In this document: one piece after another, positions 17,812 to 26,725 of the stretch
How the letters are laid out: each line of letters opens with the position of its first letter
How positions within the stretch are numbered: the first letter of the stretch is position 1
Assembly: GCF_011043545.1 (NCBI RefSeq)
Contig: NZ_JAAKGP010000007.1
Span: 186,001 to 250,000 of the forward strand
Length of the DNA: 64,000 bases
Direction of reading: 5' to 3'
Source: Rhodobacter sp. SGA-6-6
GTDB lineage: Bacteria > Pseudomonadota > Alphaproteobacteria > Rhodobacterales > Rhodobacteraceae
Notes under the pieces: model-generated
What the model saw: only the letters and a program-made list of their open reading frames with translations
What the model was told of the DNA's origin: nothing
The model's database searches: none
Translations under genes and position numbers: made by a program

Positions 17812-18021
17812 CGGGCGGGAGAAGGCGAGGCACTGCCTCGCCCCCGCCCGTGTGCGGCATGTCACCCGGAGACCTGTCGGCACGAGACCCCGAGAGGCCA
17901 GCGCCCGACCCGGCGGGCGAGAAGCGCCCGCCGAGGGCGGGGCGGGCGCTGGCCGGGCCTTTGGGGCCCGGCCGGTCCCGGTTGAACCGTTGCGCTGTGG
18001 CGAAGGCACGCGCCTTCGCCA
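17812..18021 (+). repeat. 210-bp multi-hairpin repeat, copy B
   Basis: It has the same order of stems as the copies at 5416 (inverted), 22851 and 62037: head palindrome, GCCAGCGCCCG...CGGGCGCTGGC stem with inner GGCGGGCG/CGCCCGCC, GGCCGGGCC/GGCCCGGCC stem, and GGCGAAGGC/GCCTTCGCC tail stem. Confidence 0.85.
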
Positions 18022-18193
18022 GGGAAGCCGATGGAGCGACGGGGTGAACCCAGCCCTACGGATGCTGCGGGTCATGCCCGGCGGATGATGCCCCCGGGGG
18101 CCGGCGGCGGCTGCCAGCGGCAAGACAAGGACCCCGCCCGAAGATCGCGGACGGGGCCTCGGCGCGGTCCCATGAGGGAGAAGGGACCGTCGG

Positions 18194-18227
18194 GGCCTGC
18201 GGCGGCCGGGAAGTGCCGCCGCAGGCC
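18194..18227. terminator. 13-bp stem hairpin downstream of the OmpA-like gene
   Basis: GGCCTGCGGCGGC (18194-18206) and GCCGCCGCAGGCC (18215-18227), 8-nt loop, 50 bp beyond the stop of the minus-strand OmpA-like gene. It lacks a T-run, so it may be a transcript-end stabiliser rather than an intrinsic terminator. Confidence 0.55.
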
Positions 18228-18277
18228 AAGGGCAATCCTGCGCGGGCGCGCCGCGCCCCGCCTTGACGCAGGTCAAG

Positions 18278-20482
18278 TCAGCGCAGTTCGGCCGTCCGCA
18301 TCAGCGGCGTCACCAGCCGCACCACCACCCGGCGGTTGGCGCGTTCGTCGCCGGCCGAGTCCACCTTCAGCTCCGACTCGCCGTAGCCCTGCACCACCAG
18401 GTTCTCGGGCGGGATGTCGAAATACTCGGTCAGCGCCAGCGCCATCGATTCCGCCCGCCGGTCCGATAGCGACAGGTTCGACGCCGCCGAGCCGACCGCA
18501 TCGGTATGGCCCTCGATCAGGAAGACCTCGCGCGGGTTGGCCGCCAGAAGCTCCTGGATCAGCCGGCCGATGTCGGCCAGCTTGCGCGCCTCGGTGGCCT
18601 TGATCGCGGCCGAGCCGGTGTCGAAGGTGATGGCGTCCACCTCGATCGTGGCCGCCAGCGACCGCACCTCGCGGATTTCGCGGATCTGGCGCAGGCTGAA
18701 CTTGCGGCCCAGGTCCGCGGCCTCCAGCGCCGCCAGCTCCGCCTTCAGCGCGGCATCGCCGTCCGAGGTGGAGATCGTCACCCGGTCCGGCCGCGGCGGC
18801 GGCAGGGTGGTGATGTCGATCCGCTCCTCGGGGTAGAGGTCGTCGATCAGGATGACCTCGTTGCCGAGACGGTCGTAGGTCGCCCGCCGCAGCACCCGGC
18901 CCGAGGCATCGCGGACCGTCACCACCTGGGTGCCGTCCGCCCGCTTGACCACGGTGCGGGTGGAGCCGTCGCGGTAGGTCTCGGTCGTGGTCTCGACGCC
19001 GGGGCGGCGCAGCACGGCGTCGTCGTCCTTGTAGATCGTGTAGCTGCCGTCGGGGTTCTGCACCACCACCCGGTCGCCGGAGTTGGAGACCACGGTCTTG
19101 GCGTCCTTGTCGTTGGCGTTCTTGATCACCGCACCGACCACCAGCGCGCCAAGCGCGAGCAGTCCGACCTTCTCGAGGTCCGACAGGCCGGACTTCTTGC
19201 CCTCCGCCACGGCGACCGGGGCCGGGGCGAATTCCTCGTCGGAGGTGCGGGTCATGCCTTCCGAGATCACCTCGCTGACCACGGCCACCGGATCGGCGGC
19301 GGCGGGGGCTTCGGTCCCCTCGGTCGCGGCGGCGCCCGAGGTGGACAGGATGGCAGCCGCCGCCTCCGGCACCGCCGGCGGGGCGGGTTCTGCGGCGGGC
19401 TCGCCCTCGGCGACCGCTTCCCCTTCGGTTTCGGCCGTGGCGGCCTCCTCGGTGACGGTCGGCGCGGCGAGGATGCTTTCCAGCGTGACCGCCGCCTCTT
19501 CCGACACCACCGGCGTATCGACCGGCTCCGTCTCCGCCGCCGGTTCCGGGGCGGTGGCAAGCCCGGCGGCCGGATCGGCGGCGGGGTCGGCAGCGGGATC
19601 GGCCGGCTCTTCGGTCACCGCGGTATCCTCGGCCGGAGCCTCGCCCTCGGGCGCAGGCTCCACCGCGGGATCGGCCGCAGCCTCGTCGGTCGCCTCCGGC
19701 GCAGCTTCCGGCGCGGGCTCGGGGCCTTCGGTCACGGCCTCGGGGGCCGCCTCCTCGGCTGTGCCTTCCTCGGCGGGAACAGCCTCTGCCTCGGGCACAG
19801 GCGTGGGTTCGGCGACCGGCTCTTCCGCAGTCTCGGCCGCGGGTTCAGCCGGAGCGGCCTCCGGCTCCGCAGCGGGCTCTTCGGCAGCGGGAGCCTCCGC
19901 CTCGGGACCGGGCGTGGGCTCGACCGCCGGCTCTTCCGCCACCTCGGCCGCAGGTTCCCCGGCCGGGGCCGCTTCAGCAGCCGGCTCCTCGGCAGCGGCG
20001 GCCTCCGCCTCTGCAGCGGCGGCTTCTTCCTCGGCGGCGACACGGGCCGCTTCCGCCTCGGCTTCCGCCCGGGCCGCTTCCTCGGTCGCGGCGGCGGCGG
20101 CCGCGGCGGCCTCCTGCTCGGCTGCGATCCGCGCGGCTTCCTCGTCAGCCGCCCTCGCTGCTTCCTCGGTGGCGGCAGCGGCGGCGGCCGCCGCCTCCTG
20201 CTCGGCGGCAACGCGCGCGGCTTCCTCTTCGGCGGCGGCCTTGGCGGCTTCCTCTTCGGCGGCTTTCGCAGCCTCCTCCGCGGCGGCCGCCTCGGCGTCG
20301 CGCAGCATCCGCATGATCACTTCGAGGTCGCAGGGCTGATCCGGCGTCGGCACGCAGAGCACGGTGCCGTCCGGCCCGACGACCGAGCCATCCTCGGCCA
20401 CGGTCTGGGCATGGACGGGAAAGGTGGGCGCGGTGGACAGCGCGACGGAAAGGGCGGTGGTGCAGGTCAGAAGCTTGCGCAT
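18278..20482 (-). CDS. OmpA-domain outer-membrane/peptidoglycan protein with long Ala/Glu/Pro-rich region
   Basis: A 734-residue protein with a signal peptide (KLLTCTTALSVALSTAPTFP, then VHAQ). Residues about 60-150 are AEEEAAKAA/ATEEAARAADEEAARIAAEQE repeats (probable helical rod); about 150-400 are acidic Pro/Ala-rich. A short hydrophobic segment (VGLLALGALVVGAVI) precedes a mid domain (GDRVVVQNPDGSYTIYKDDD, RNA-free and unassigned). The C-terminal OmpA domain has TFDTGSAAIKATEARKL, EGHTDAVGSAASNLSLSDRR and ANRRVVVRL, which binds diaminopimelate of peptidoglycan. It probably links the envelope layers; the rod would span the periplasm. It is monocistronic. Confidence 0.85.
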   Translation of the reverse strand: MRKLLTCTTALSVALSTAPTFPVHAQTVAEDGSVVGPDGTVLCVPTPDQPCDLEVIMRMLRDAEAAAAEEAAKAAEEEAAKAAAEEEAARVAAEQEAAAAAAAATEEAARAADEEAARIAAEQEAAAAAAAATEEAARAEAEAEAARVAAEEEAAAAEAEAAAAEEPAAEAAPAGEPAAEVAEEPAVEPTPGPEAEAPAAEEPAAEPEAAPAEPAAETAEEPVAEPTPVPEAEAVPAEEGTAEEAAPEAVTEGPEPAPEAAPEATDEAAADPAVEPAPEGEAPAEDTAVTEEPADPAADPAADPAAGLATAPEPAAETEPVDTPVVSEEAAVTLESILAAPTVTEEAATAETEGEAVAEGEPAAEPAPPAVPEAAAAILSTSGAAATEGTEAPAAADPVAVVSEVISEGMTRTSDEEFAPAPVAVAEGKKSGLSDLEKVGLLALGALVVGAVIKNANDKDAKTVVSNSGDRVVVQNPDGSYTIYKDDDAVLRRPGVETTTETYRDGSTRTVVKRADGTQVVTVRDASGRVLRRATYDRLGNEVILIDDLYPEERIDITTLPPPRPDRVTISTSDGDAALKAELAALEAADLGRKFSLRQIREIREVRSLAATIEVDAITFDTGSAAIKATEARKLADIGRLIQELLAANPREVFLIEGHTDAVGSAASNLSLSDRRAESMALALTEYFDIPPENLVVQGYGESELKVDSAGDERANRRVVVRLVTPLMRTAELR

Positions 20483-20613
20483 TCCATGTCCTTTGCTTGG
20501 TCCGGGGCGATTCCCGGCGGGGTCTTCACAAGGCCGACCCTAGGCCCCGCCCCCGCCGCTATGCCATAACAACCCGCAGACCGGGGCGGGGTTCCGCCGG
20601 TCCTGCCCCCGCG

Positions 20614-21507
20614 TCAGCCCGGCAAAAGCCCCTCGGTCCGGCAGAGCCAGCCGCGGAACGCGGCCAGCGCCGCGCGCTCGGGCCGGTGGGCGGGCCAGAC
20701 CAGGTAATAGGAGCCGAGCGCGGGGACCGGCCCGCCGAAGACCGGGACCAGCCGGCCCGCCGCCAGGTCCTCCTCGATCAGGAACAGCGGCATCAGCGCC
20801 AGGCCGAGACCGTGGATCGCCGCCTGCGCCATGGTGGCGAACTGGTCGAACAGCATGGCGGGCGGGCGGCTGTCGGGCTGCCCATGATGCGCCAGCCAGC
20901 GCGACCAGTCGCCGGGACGGCTGTCGAGTTGCAGCAGCGGCAGGTCCAGGATGGCGCGGGCCTCGGGCAGCGGCGCGGGCAGCAGCGACGGCGCGGCGAC
21001 GGCCAGCACCTGTTCATCCATGAGTTTCAGATATGAAACCCCCGGCCAGTCTTTGCGGCCGTAATGGATGGCGGCATCGAAGCCGGTCTCGGCGAAGTCG
21101 AAGGGCCGCAGCCGGGTGGAGAGGTTCACCGTCACCTCGGGATGCGCGCGGGCGAAGGCGGCCAGCCGCGGCGCCAGCCAGCGCATCCCGAAGGCGGGCA
21201 GGATCGACAGGCTGAGCGTGCCGCCGCGCGGATTGGCCCGCAGCGTCAGCGAGGCGTCGGAGAGGATGCGCAGCGCCTTGCGCGCCTCGGCCACGAAATC
21301 CCGCGCCGCCGGCGTCAGCGCCAGCCGCTTGCCCTCGCGGATCACCAGCGCCACGCCGAGCTGTTCCTCCATCACCTGCAACTGCTTGGAGATCGCGCCT
21401 TGCGTCAGCGCCAGCTCCTGCGCCGCGGCGGTGGCGGAGCCCAGCCGGTCCAGCGCCTCCAGCGCCAGCAGCGAGGGGATCGAGGGCAGATGGCGGCGCG
21501 GGAACAT
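20614..21507 (-). CDS. LysR-family regulator, GcvA/GcdR-like
   Basis: A 297-residue LysR protein: N-terminal HTH (ALEALDRLGSATAAAQEL, LTQGAISKQLQVMEEQLG) and a periplasmic-binding-fold effector domain (SILPAFGMRWLAPRLAAF, DAAIHYGRKDWPGV) of the GcvA subgroup. It is divergent from a glutaryl-CoA dehydrogenase gene, 104 bp apart, a conserved arrangement in which the regulator controls glutarate/lysine degradation. An inverted pair TCATCCTT (21521) and AAGGATGA (21575) in the gap is a possible operator. Assignment of the effector is inference. Confidence 0.88.
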   Translation of the reverse strand: MFPRRHLPSIPSLLALEALDRLGSATAAAQELALTQGAISKQLQVMEEQLGVALVIREGKRLALTPAARDFVAEARKALRILSDASLTLRANPRGGTLSLSILPAFGMRWLAPRLAAFARAHPEVTVNLSTRLRPFDFAETGFDAAIHYGRKDWPGVSYLKLMDEQVLAVAAPSLLPAPLPEARAILDLPLLQLDSRPGDWSRWLAHHGQPDSRPPAMLFDQFATMAQAAIHGLGLALMPLFLIEEDLAAGRLVPVFGGPVPALGSYYLVWPAHRPERAALAAFRGWLCRTEGLLPG

Positions 21508-21611
21508 CTATTACCTTTGCTCATCCTTACCGGACAAGCTTTCGATAGTCCCAAGGGCCGAATCGTGCAATGGAAAGGATGACGATTTTCCCTGCCCGGA
21601 AGGATTCCCCG

Positions 21612-22832
21612 ATGACCGACAAGCCCAAGCTGAAAGCCAAGGACGCCCCCGACCTGTCGCGCTTCGACTGGGAGGACCCGTTCCGGCTGGACCAGCAGCT
21701 GACCGAGGACGAGCGGATGCTGCGCGACGCCGCCCGCGCCTTCGCGCAGGAGAAGCTGCAACCCCGCGTCATCGCCGCCTACCGCGAGGAGAAGACCGAC
21801 CCGGCGATCTTCCGCGAGATGGGCGAGATGGGCCTTCTGGGCGTGACCGTGCCCGAGGAATACGGCGGCCTCGGCGCCTCCTACGTCGCCTACGGGCTGG
21901 TGGCGCGGGAAGTCGAACGGGTGGATTCGGGCTACCGCAGCATGATGTCGGTGCAATCCAGCCTGGTGATGTATCCGATCTACGCCTACGGCACCGAGGA
22001 GCAGCGGAAGAAATACCTGCCGAAGCTGGCCTCGGGCGAATGGATCGGCTGCTTCGGCCTGACCGAGCCGGATGCGGGCTCGGACCCCGCCGGGATGAAG
22101 ACCACGGCGAAGAAGACCGCTTCGGGCTATGTCCTGAACGGATCGAAGATGTGGATATCGAACGCTCCCATCGCCGATGTCTTCGTGGTCTGGGCCAAGT
22201 CCGAGGCGCATGGCGGCAAGATTCGCGGTTTCGTGCTCGACAAGGGCACGAAAGGTCTGTCGGCACCGAAGGTGGGGGGCAAGCTCTCTCTCCGCGCCTC
22301 GGTGACCGGCGAGATCGTCATGGAGAATGTGGAGGTGGGCGAGGATGCCCTTCTGCCGCATGTCGAGGGGCTGAAGGGGCCGTTCGGCTGTCTCAACCGG
22401 GCGCGCTACGGCATCGCCTGGGGGGTGATGGGCGCGGCCGAGTTCTGCCTGCACGCGGCGCGGCAATACGGGCTGGACCGCAAGCAGTTCAACAAGCCGA
22501 TCGCGCAGACCCAGCTGTTCCAGCTGAAGCTGGCCAACATGCTGACCGAGACCTCGTTGGGCTTGCAGGCCTGCCTGCGGGTGGGGCGGCTGATGGACGA
22601 GGCCAATGCGGCGCCGGAGATGATCAGCATCATCAAGCGCAACAACTGCGGCAAGGCGCTGGAGATCGCCCGCTGGGCCCGCGACATGCACGGCGGCAAC
22701 GGGATTTCCGAGGAATTCCAGGTGATCCGCCACATGGTGAACCTGGAGACGGTGAACACCTACGAGGGCACGCACGACGTCCACGCGCTGATCCTGGGCC
22801 GGGCGATCACCGGGTTGCAGGCGTTCTTCTGA
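21612..22832 (+). CDS. gcdH: Glutaryl-CoA dehydrogenase
   Basis: A 406-residue acyl-CoA dehydrogenase. FAD/substrate segments are seen ([33 protein letters not shown]), and the catalytic base is the Glu in [37 protein letters not shown] and [10 protein letters not shown] are typical of the glutaryl-CoA subgroup. It oxidises and decarboxylates glutaryl-CoA to crotonyl-CoA in lysine, tryptophan and aromatic breakdown. The ATG at 21612 has GGAAGGA 8 nt upstream; an in-frame ATG at 21570 lies in the control region. Confidence 0.94.
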   Translation: MTDKPKLKAKDAPDLSRFDWEDPFRLDQQLTEDERMLRDAARAFAQEKLQPRVIAAYREEKTDPAIFREMGEMGLLGVTVPEEYGGLGASYVAYGLVAREVERVDSGYRSMMSVQSSLVMYPIYAYGTEEQRKKYLPKLASGEWIGCFGLTEPDAGSDPAGMKTTAKKTASGYVLNGSKMWISNAPIADVFVVWAKSEAHGGKIRGFVLDKGTKGLSAPKVGGKLSLRASVTGEIVMENVEVGEDALLPHVEGLKGPFGCLNRARYGIAWGVMGAAEFCLHAARQYGLDRKQFNKPIAQTQLFQLKLANMLTETSLGLQACLRVGRLMDEANAAPEMISIIKRNNCGKALEIARWARDMHGGNGISEEFQVIRHMVNLETVNTYEGTHDVHALILGRAITGLQAFF

Positions 22833-22850
22833 GGCAGCGGACCGCTGGGG

Positions 22851-23059
22851 CGGGCGGGAGAAGGCGAGGCACTGCCTCGCCCCCGCCCGTGCGGATGGCT
22901 TCACCCGGAAACGGCGGTCACGAGACCCCCGAGAGGCCAGCGCCCGACCGGGCGGGCGTGAAGCGCCCGCCGAGGGGCGGGCGGGCGCTGGCCGGGCCTT
23001 TGAGGCCCGGCCGGTCTGGTTTACATGGTGTGCCGTGGCGAAGGCGATGGCCTTCGCCA
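22851..23059 (+). repeat. 210-bp multi-hairpin repeat, copy C
   Basis: A full-length copy between the convergent gcdH and SRPBCC genes, with the four stems in order. Compensated changes are visible, e.g. the third stem is GGCCGGGCC-TTTGA-GGCCCGGCC here and GGCCGGGACTTATGGTCCCGGCC in copy A. Confidence 0.85.
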
Positions 23060-23069
23060 TTGCATCGTC

Positions 23070-23153
23070 GGAGCGGCGGGGTGAACCCCGCCCTACGGGA
23101 GCCGCTCCCGGCCGACGGAGGCGGCGTAGGGCGGGGTTTCACCCCGCCATTTC
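23070..23153. repeat. Facing pair of GGGGTGAACCCC REP units
   Basis: GGCGGGGTGAACCCCGCCCT (around 23076) and, 40 bp on, the inverted form AGGGCGGGGTTTCACCCCGCC face each other. Single units of the same kind lie near 18040 and 61999, each next to a 210-bp repeat. Confidence 0.7.
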
Positions 23154-23159
23154 CCCGCT

Positions 23160-23612
23160 CTACTTGTAGAACCCTTCCCGCAGGTTGATGCCGTGCTCCA
23201 GCCAAGCCTTCATGGCGCAGAGCATCCCGGTCCAGCCCTCGCAATTGCCGAAGGCGGCCTTCATCCCGGCCGGGTCCGTCCGCCAGCCCTCCTCGGCGAT
23301 CCGCACATGGGTGCGGTCGGGGCCGAGGGCGGCGAAGGTCATCGTCACCCGGGTCCAGAGCCCGCCCTCGCCCTGCCAGGACAGGACGATCCGCTCATTC
23401 GGCACCACCTCGATCACCTTCACCGGGAAGGCGCCGGGGAAGTCGTGGAAATCCCAGGTCACCTCGGTTCCCGCGACGAGGCGGCCCTTGGCGCCGCCGG
23501 TGGTGAAGAACTGCGACAGCCGGCCGGGGTCGACCACGGCATCGAACACCTCGGCCACCGGCTTGGCGATGCGGCCGCCGACGGTGAATTTCGGCTCCAT
23601 TCCTTTCGTCAC
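23160..23612 (-). CDS. SRPBCC/AHSA1-like START-fold protein
   Basis: A 150-residue protein of the Activator of Hsp90 ATPase homologue 1-like group: IAKPVAEVFDAVVDPGRLSQFF, PGAFPVKVIEVVPNERIVLSW and CEGWTGMLCAMKAWLEHG. The fold makes a hydrophobic ligand cavity; the ligand is unknown. GTG at 23612 is preferred as start because GGAGG lies 6 nt before it; ATG at 23600 is the alternative. It is divergent from an ArsR-type gene, a very common pairing in which the ArsR protein represses both genes. Confidence 0.85.
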   Translation of the reverse strand: MTKGMEPKFTVGGRIAKPVAEVFDAVVDPGRLSQFFTTGGAKGRLVAGTEVTWDFHDFPGAFPVKVIEVVPNERIVLSWQGEGGLWTRVTMTFAALGPDRTHVRIAEEGWRTDPAGMKAAFGNCEGWTGMLCAMKAWLEHGINLREGFYK

Positions 23613-23642
23613 GACTCGCCTCCTTCTTGCAGCCCTCTTCAT

Positions 23643-23664
23643 CATGTTATAAATCTATAACATG
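23643..23664. promoter_or_regulatory. 22-bp palindromic operator at the ArsR start
   Basis: Arms CATGTTATA (23643-23651) and TATAACATG (23656-23664), with AATC between, are perfect. The right arm contains the ATG of the ArsR-type gene. It is the only AT-rich stretch in the 49-bp divergent gap, so it must also contain promoter elements. It is probably the autoregulatory site for both genes. Confidence 0.75.
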
Positions 23665-24012
23665 TCAACCGAGGATCAGGACGATGCGCTGTTCCGTGCT
23701 CTTGGCCACCGGGTCAGGCGGCGGATGCTGGACCTGCTGAAGGCGCAACCGATGACCACCGGCGCGCTGTGCAAGGCACTGCCGGAACTGGACCGCTGCA
23801 CGGTGATGCAGCATCTGGCGGTGCTGGAAGCCGCCGGGCTGGTGCTGGCGGAGCGGCGCGGGCGCGAACGCTGGAACCATCTGGACGCACTGCCGATCCA
23901 CGGGCTGCACGAACGCTGGATCGGCCCCTATGCCGCCTATGCCGCCAGCCTGCTGGCGCGGCTGAAACGGCAGGCCGAGGGGACCGGGCAGCCGTCGGAT
24001 TCCTCCGCATAG
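23662..24012 (+). CDS. ArsR-family HTH repressor paired with SRPBCC gene
   Basis: A 116-residue winged HTH protein (LFRALGHRVRRRMLDLLKAQ, TTGALCKALPELDRCTVMQHLAVLEAAGLV). No metal-binding Cys pair of the ELCVC type is present. With a neighbouring AHSA1-like gene it belongs to the ArsR/SRPBCC pairs whose inducer is generally unknown. There is no Shine-Dalgarno sequence because the palindrome fills the upstream DNA, so the mRNA may be leaderless. Confidence 0.88.
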   Translation: MSTEDQDDALFRALGHRVRRRMLDLLKAQPMTTGALCKALPELDRCTVMQHLAVLEAAGLVLAERRGRERWNHLDALPIHGLHERWIGPYAAYAASLLARLKRQAEGTGQPSDSSA

Positions 24013-24175
24013 CCCCGCGCGACGGCCGTCCCGCCGTTGCCTCTCCGCGAACGGAGTGTTGCCGGACTCCGGGCCGCGACCGCCCGATCCGTCCTTGCTC
24101 CGCCGCCGGGAAACCGCGACAATGCCGGCCACCGCCTCCCCCTTCCCTCTGGCCTTTCCGTCCGGGTGCCCCGTC

Positions 24176-25102
24176 ATGACCGACCTCGTCCTCCATGAAG
24201 CCGATCCCCTCTCCGGCGGGCCGGTGGAGGGTGACGACTGGCTGTCCGCCATGGACGCCATCGCCGAGGACGACGGCTATCTGGAACCCTTGGGCAAGGC
24301 GCATTGGGCCTTCTTCGCCGAGGACCGGCCCAACCTGCTGGTGACCTTCGAGCGGGCCGAATCCATCCGCGCCCGCGAGGACCAGCTTCCGGCGGCCTAT
24401 GCGATGTGCAAGGCGCGCGGCTGGTCGCTCTTGACCCTGATCGCCGAGGGCGAGACCTGGTGGCGCGACCGCGCGGTCTGGGGCTATTTCGACCGGCTGG
24501 TGGACGACGCCTTCTTCGACGATTTCGACCAGGTGCTGTTCATGGGCGCCGGCCCCGCCGGCCATGCCGCCTGCGCCTATGCGGTGACGGCGCCGGGCTG
24601 CCGGGTGCTGGCCATCGCCCCGCGGGCGACGCTGGACCCGGACATCGCCGGCTGGGACCGCCGCAACCTGGCGGCGCGGCGGCTGGATTTCCGTTCGCGC
24701 TACGGCTACGCCCCCGACATGACCGAGGGCGCGGGCCGGGTCTGGCTGGTGCACGACCCGCTGCACGCCCCGGACGCGATGCACGCGGCGCTGTTCCGCG
24801 CACCCTGGGTGACGGCGCTGAAGGCCCGCCACACCGGCGAGACCATCGAGCGGACATTGGCCGGCACCCGGCTGATCGACAAGCTGGCCGAGGATGCGAT
24901 GGCCGGCACGCTGACACCGGCCGGATTCGCCCGCCACTGGCGCTCGCGCCGCTCCTACCCGCCCTATCTGCGCGGGCTGCTGGCGCAGGCGGCGGCGCAG
25001 AAGCGGCCGGGGCTGGAGGCGATGATCTGCCGCTCGGTCACCCGGCGGATGCGGGCGCCGCGCTTCGCCGCCCGGCTGGCGGAACTGACGGGGCAGAAAT
25101 AG
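24176..25102 (+). CDS. Conserved protein of unknown function
   Basis: A 308-residue soluble protein. It has a Gly-rich turn after a beta-strand (VLFMGAGPAGHAACAYAVTA) like an alpha/beta nucleotide-binding or hydrolase elbow, followed by RVLAIAPRATLDPDIAGWD, and YGYAPDMTEGAGRVWLVHDP. Basic, Arg-rich C-terminus (CRSVTRRMRAPRF). I recognise it only as a conserved Rhodobacterales protein; no reaction can be assigned. ATG 24176 is chosen as the first Met of the conserved part. The 163 bp upstream show no gene. It may be independent of the ArsR gene. Confidence 0.7.
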   Translation: MTDLVLHEADPLSGGPVEGDDWLSAMDAIAEDDGYLEPLGKAHWAFFAEDRPNLLVTFERAESIRAREDQLPAAYAMCKARGWSLLTLIAEGETWWRDRAVWGYFDRLVDDAFFDDFDQVLFMGAGPAGHAACAYAVTAPGCRVLAIAPRATLDPDIAGWDRRNLAARRLDFRSRYGYAPDMTEGAGRVWLVHDPLHAPDAMHAALFRAPWVTALKARHTGETIERTLAGTRLIDKLAEDAMAGTLTPAGFARHWRSRRSYPPYLRGLLAQAAAQKRPGLEAMICRSVTRRMRAPRFAARLAELTGQK

Positions 25103-25106
25103 CGGC

Positions 25107-25499
25107 TCAGCCGCCGTAAGCCTCGACCATCTCGCGCAGCTGTTCGGCCCGGTCCTCGGTCAGCCGCGCCATGCAGCCGTAGACCAGCAGCGGCTCGGCG
25201 CTGCCGCCCTTCATCGCATAGCCCTCGGCCTCGCAGGCCCGGTCGCGGAAGGTGATCCAGGCCCGTTGCGCCGCCCGCAGCGCCTCGGCCCCGCCGCGCT
25301 CGGCCTCGGGCAGGCCGGCGTCCCAGTCCTGCAGCAGCGCCAGCGCCGCCCGATAGGCCCGGTTCAGCCCGGCATCCTGCGCCTGCCAGTCGGCATAGGC
25401 GCATCGGTTCATGTCGGATTGCGTCATCGGATCGGTGCAATCGGCCTCCTGCGCGGCGGCCGGCAGGGCAACGAGGGCAAGAAGGACGGCAAGGCGCAT
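25107..25499 (-). CDS. Secreted LprI-like (DUF1311) protein
   Basis: A 130-residue protein with a signal peptide (RLAVLLALVALPAAAQ). The mature part has the DUF1311/LprI pattern: CTDPMTQSDMNRCAYADW, a helical middle, AQRAWITFRDRACEAEG and a final Cys in YGCMARLTEDRAEQL, giving four cysteines for two disulfides. LprI of mycobacteria inhibits lysozyme; for this protein that role is only a family suggestion. ATG at 25499 fits the signal peptide. It converges with the preceding gene. Confidence 0.82.
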   Translation of the reverse strand: MRLAVLLALVALPAAAQEADCTDPMTQSDMNRCAYADWQAQDAGLNRAYRAALALLQDWDAGLPEAERGGAEALRAAQRAWITFRDRACEAEGYAMKGGSAEPLLVYGCMARLTEDRAEQLREMVEAYGG

Positions 25500-25614
25500 G
25501 GGCAAACCCCGGGGCTGGATGCCGCCTTTCTGCCCGAAACCGCCGCGCGGCAAAAGGCGGGAAAGCCCGCCCTGCCCTCTGGCACCGCCGCGCGGGATGC
25601 GCTAGGGCGGGATC

Positions 25615-26655
25615 ATGCAAGAGATCACCCTCCGCCGCCCCGACGACTGGCACCTGCACCTGCGCGACGGCGCGATGCTGAAGGGCGTCCTGCCCGAGAC
25701 CACCCGCCATTTCGCCCGCGCCATCGTGATGCCGAACCTGGTGCCGCCGGTGGTGACCGCGAAGGACGCGAGCGCCTACCGGGACCGCATCCTCGCCGCC
25801 CTGCCCGCCGGCGCGGTGTTCGAGCCGCTGATGACGCTCTACCTGACCGAGGGCACCGATCCGGCCGATGTGGCCGCGGCGGCGGCCGGCGGGCTGGTGA
25901 AGGCGGTGAAGCTCTATCCCGCAGGCGCGACGACCAATTCGCACTCCGGCGTGCGCAACCTTGATGCGGTGATGCCGGTGCTGGAGAAGATGGCCGGGAT
26001 CGGCCTGCCGCTCCTGACCCATGGCGAGGTCACCACGCCCGAGGTCGACATCTTCGACCGCGAGGCGGTGTTCATCGACACCGTGCTCGATCCGCTTCGT
26101 CGCCGCCTGCCCGAACTGCGGGTGGTGATGGAGCACATCACCACTGCCGAGGGCGCGGCCTATGCGGCGGAAGGCGGGCCGAACCTGGCGGCGACGATCA
26201 CCACCCATCACCTGATCATCAACCGCAACCACATCCTGGTCGGCGGGATCAAGCCGCATTACTACTGCCTGCCGGTCGCCAAGCGCGAACATCATCGCCA
26301 GGCCCTGCGCAAGGCCGCGACCTCCGGCGCCCCCTGCTATTTCCTCGGCACCGACAGCGCCCCGCATGTCGATGCGCTGAAGGAACATGCCTGCGGCTGT
26401 GCCGGCTGCTTCACCGCCACCAACACCATGCCGCTGCTGGCGCATGTCTTCGAGGAAGAGGGCGCACTGGACCGGCTGGAGGGCTTCGCCTCGCTGCACG
26501 GCCCCGCCTTCTACGGCCTGCCGCCGAACGAGGCCCGCATCAGACTGGTGAAGCACGAGGCGCCGCAGGTCTTCCCGGCCAAGATCCTGACCGAGGCCGG
26601 CCCCGTCACCGTCTTCGACCCCGGCTTCCCCGTGCACTGGCACGTCGAAAGCTGA
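25615..26655 (+). CDS. pyrC: Dihydroorotase, class II
   Basis: A 346-residue zinc amidohydrolase catalysing carbamoyl-aspartate to dihydroorotate in pyrimidine synthesis. Metal ligands lie in [10 protein letters not shown], the carbamylated Lys in [15 protein letters not shown], and further His residues in LTHGEV, MEHITT and GTDSAPHV. It is followed after 70 bp by pyrE, with two small hairpins between, so they may be one operon with partial attenuation. The length matches E. coli PyrC. Confidence 0.95.
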   Translation: MQEITLRRPDDWHLHLRDGAMLKGVLPETTRHFARAIVMPNLVPPVVTAKDASAYRDRILAALPAGAVFEPLMTLYLTEGTDPADVAAAAAGGLVKAVKLYPAGATTNSHSGVRNLDAVMPVLEKMAGIGLPLLTHGEVTTPEVDIFDREAVFIDTVLDPLRRRLPELRVVMEHITTAEGAAYAAEGGPNLAATITTHHLIINRNHILVGGIKPHYYCLPVAKREHHRQALRKAATSGAPCYFLGTDSAPHVDALKEHACGCAGCFTATNTMPLLAHVFEEEGALDRLEGFASLHGPAFYGLPPNEARIRLVKHEAPQVFPAKILTEAGPVTVFDPGFPVHWHVES

Positions 26656-26699
26656 TTTTCGCCGAAAATCAGTAGTTACGAGTTTTCGACGAAAACTCG
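26652..26699. repeat. Two adjacent small palindromes (pyrC-pyrE gap)
   Basis: CTGATTTTCG-C-CGAAAATCAG (26652-26672, overlapping the pyrC stop) and CGAGTTTTCG-A-CGAAAACTCG (26679-26699). Both have 10-bp perfect stems with a one-base centre. They are members of the GATTTTCG family and may set relative pyrC/pyrE mRNA levels. Confidence 0.7.
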
Positions 26700-26725
26700 G
26701 GCCACCAGAGACCAGAAGGACCGCC

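Larger units (their letters stand above)
17652..18277. other. 626-bp non-coding region rich in repeats
   Basis: Between the xdhC and OmpA-like genes, both on the minus strand. It holds a partial head of the 210-bp repeat (17719-17748), a full copy (17812-18021), a REP-type ACGGGGTGAACCC stretch (18040-18052) and a 13-bp stem hairpin (18194-18227). I see no credible gene: the open frames here are repeat-derived and rich in Pro/Arg. Confidence 0.7.

Noticed and set aside
24176-25102. Phosphoadenosine phosphosulfate reductase
   Set aside because: Neither the nucleotide loop nor the ECGxH cysteine motif is present; the real APS reductase is at 12163.
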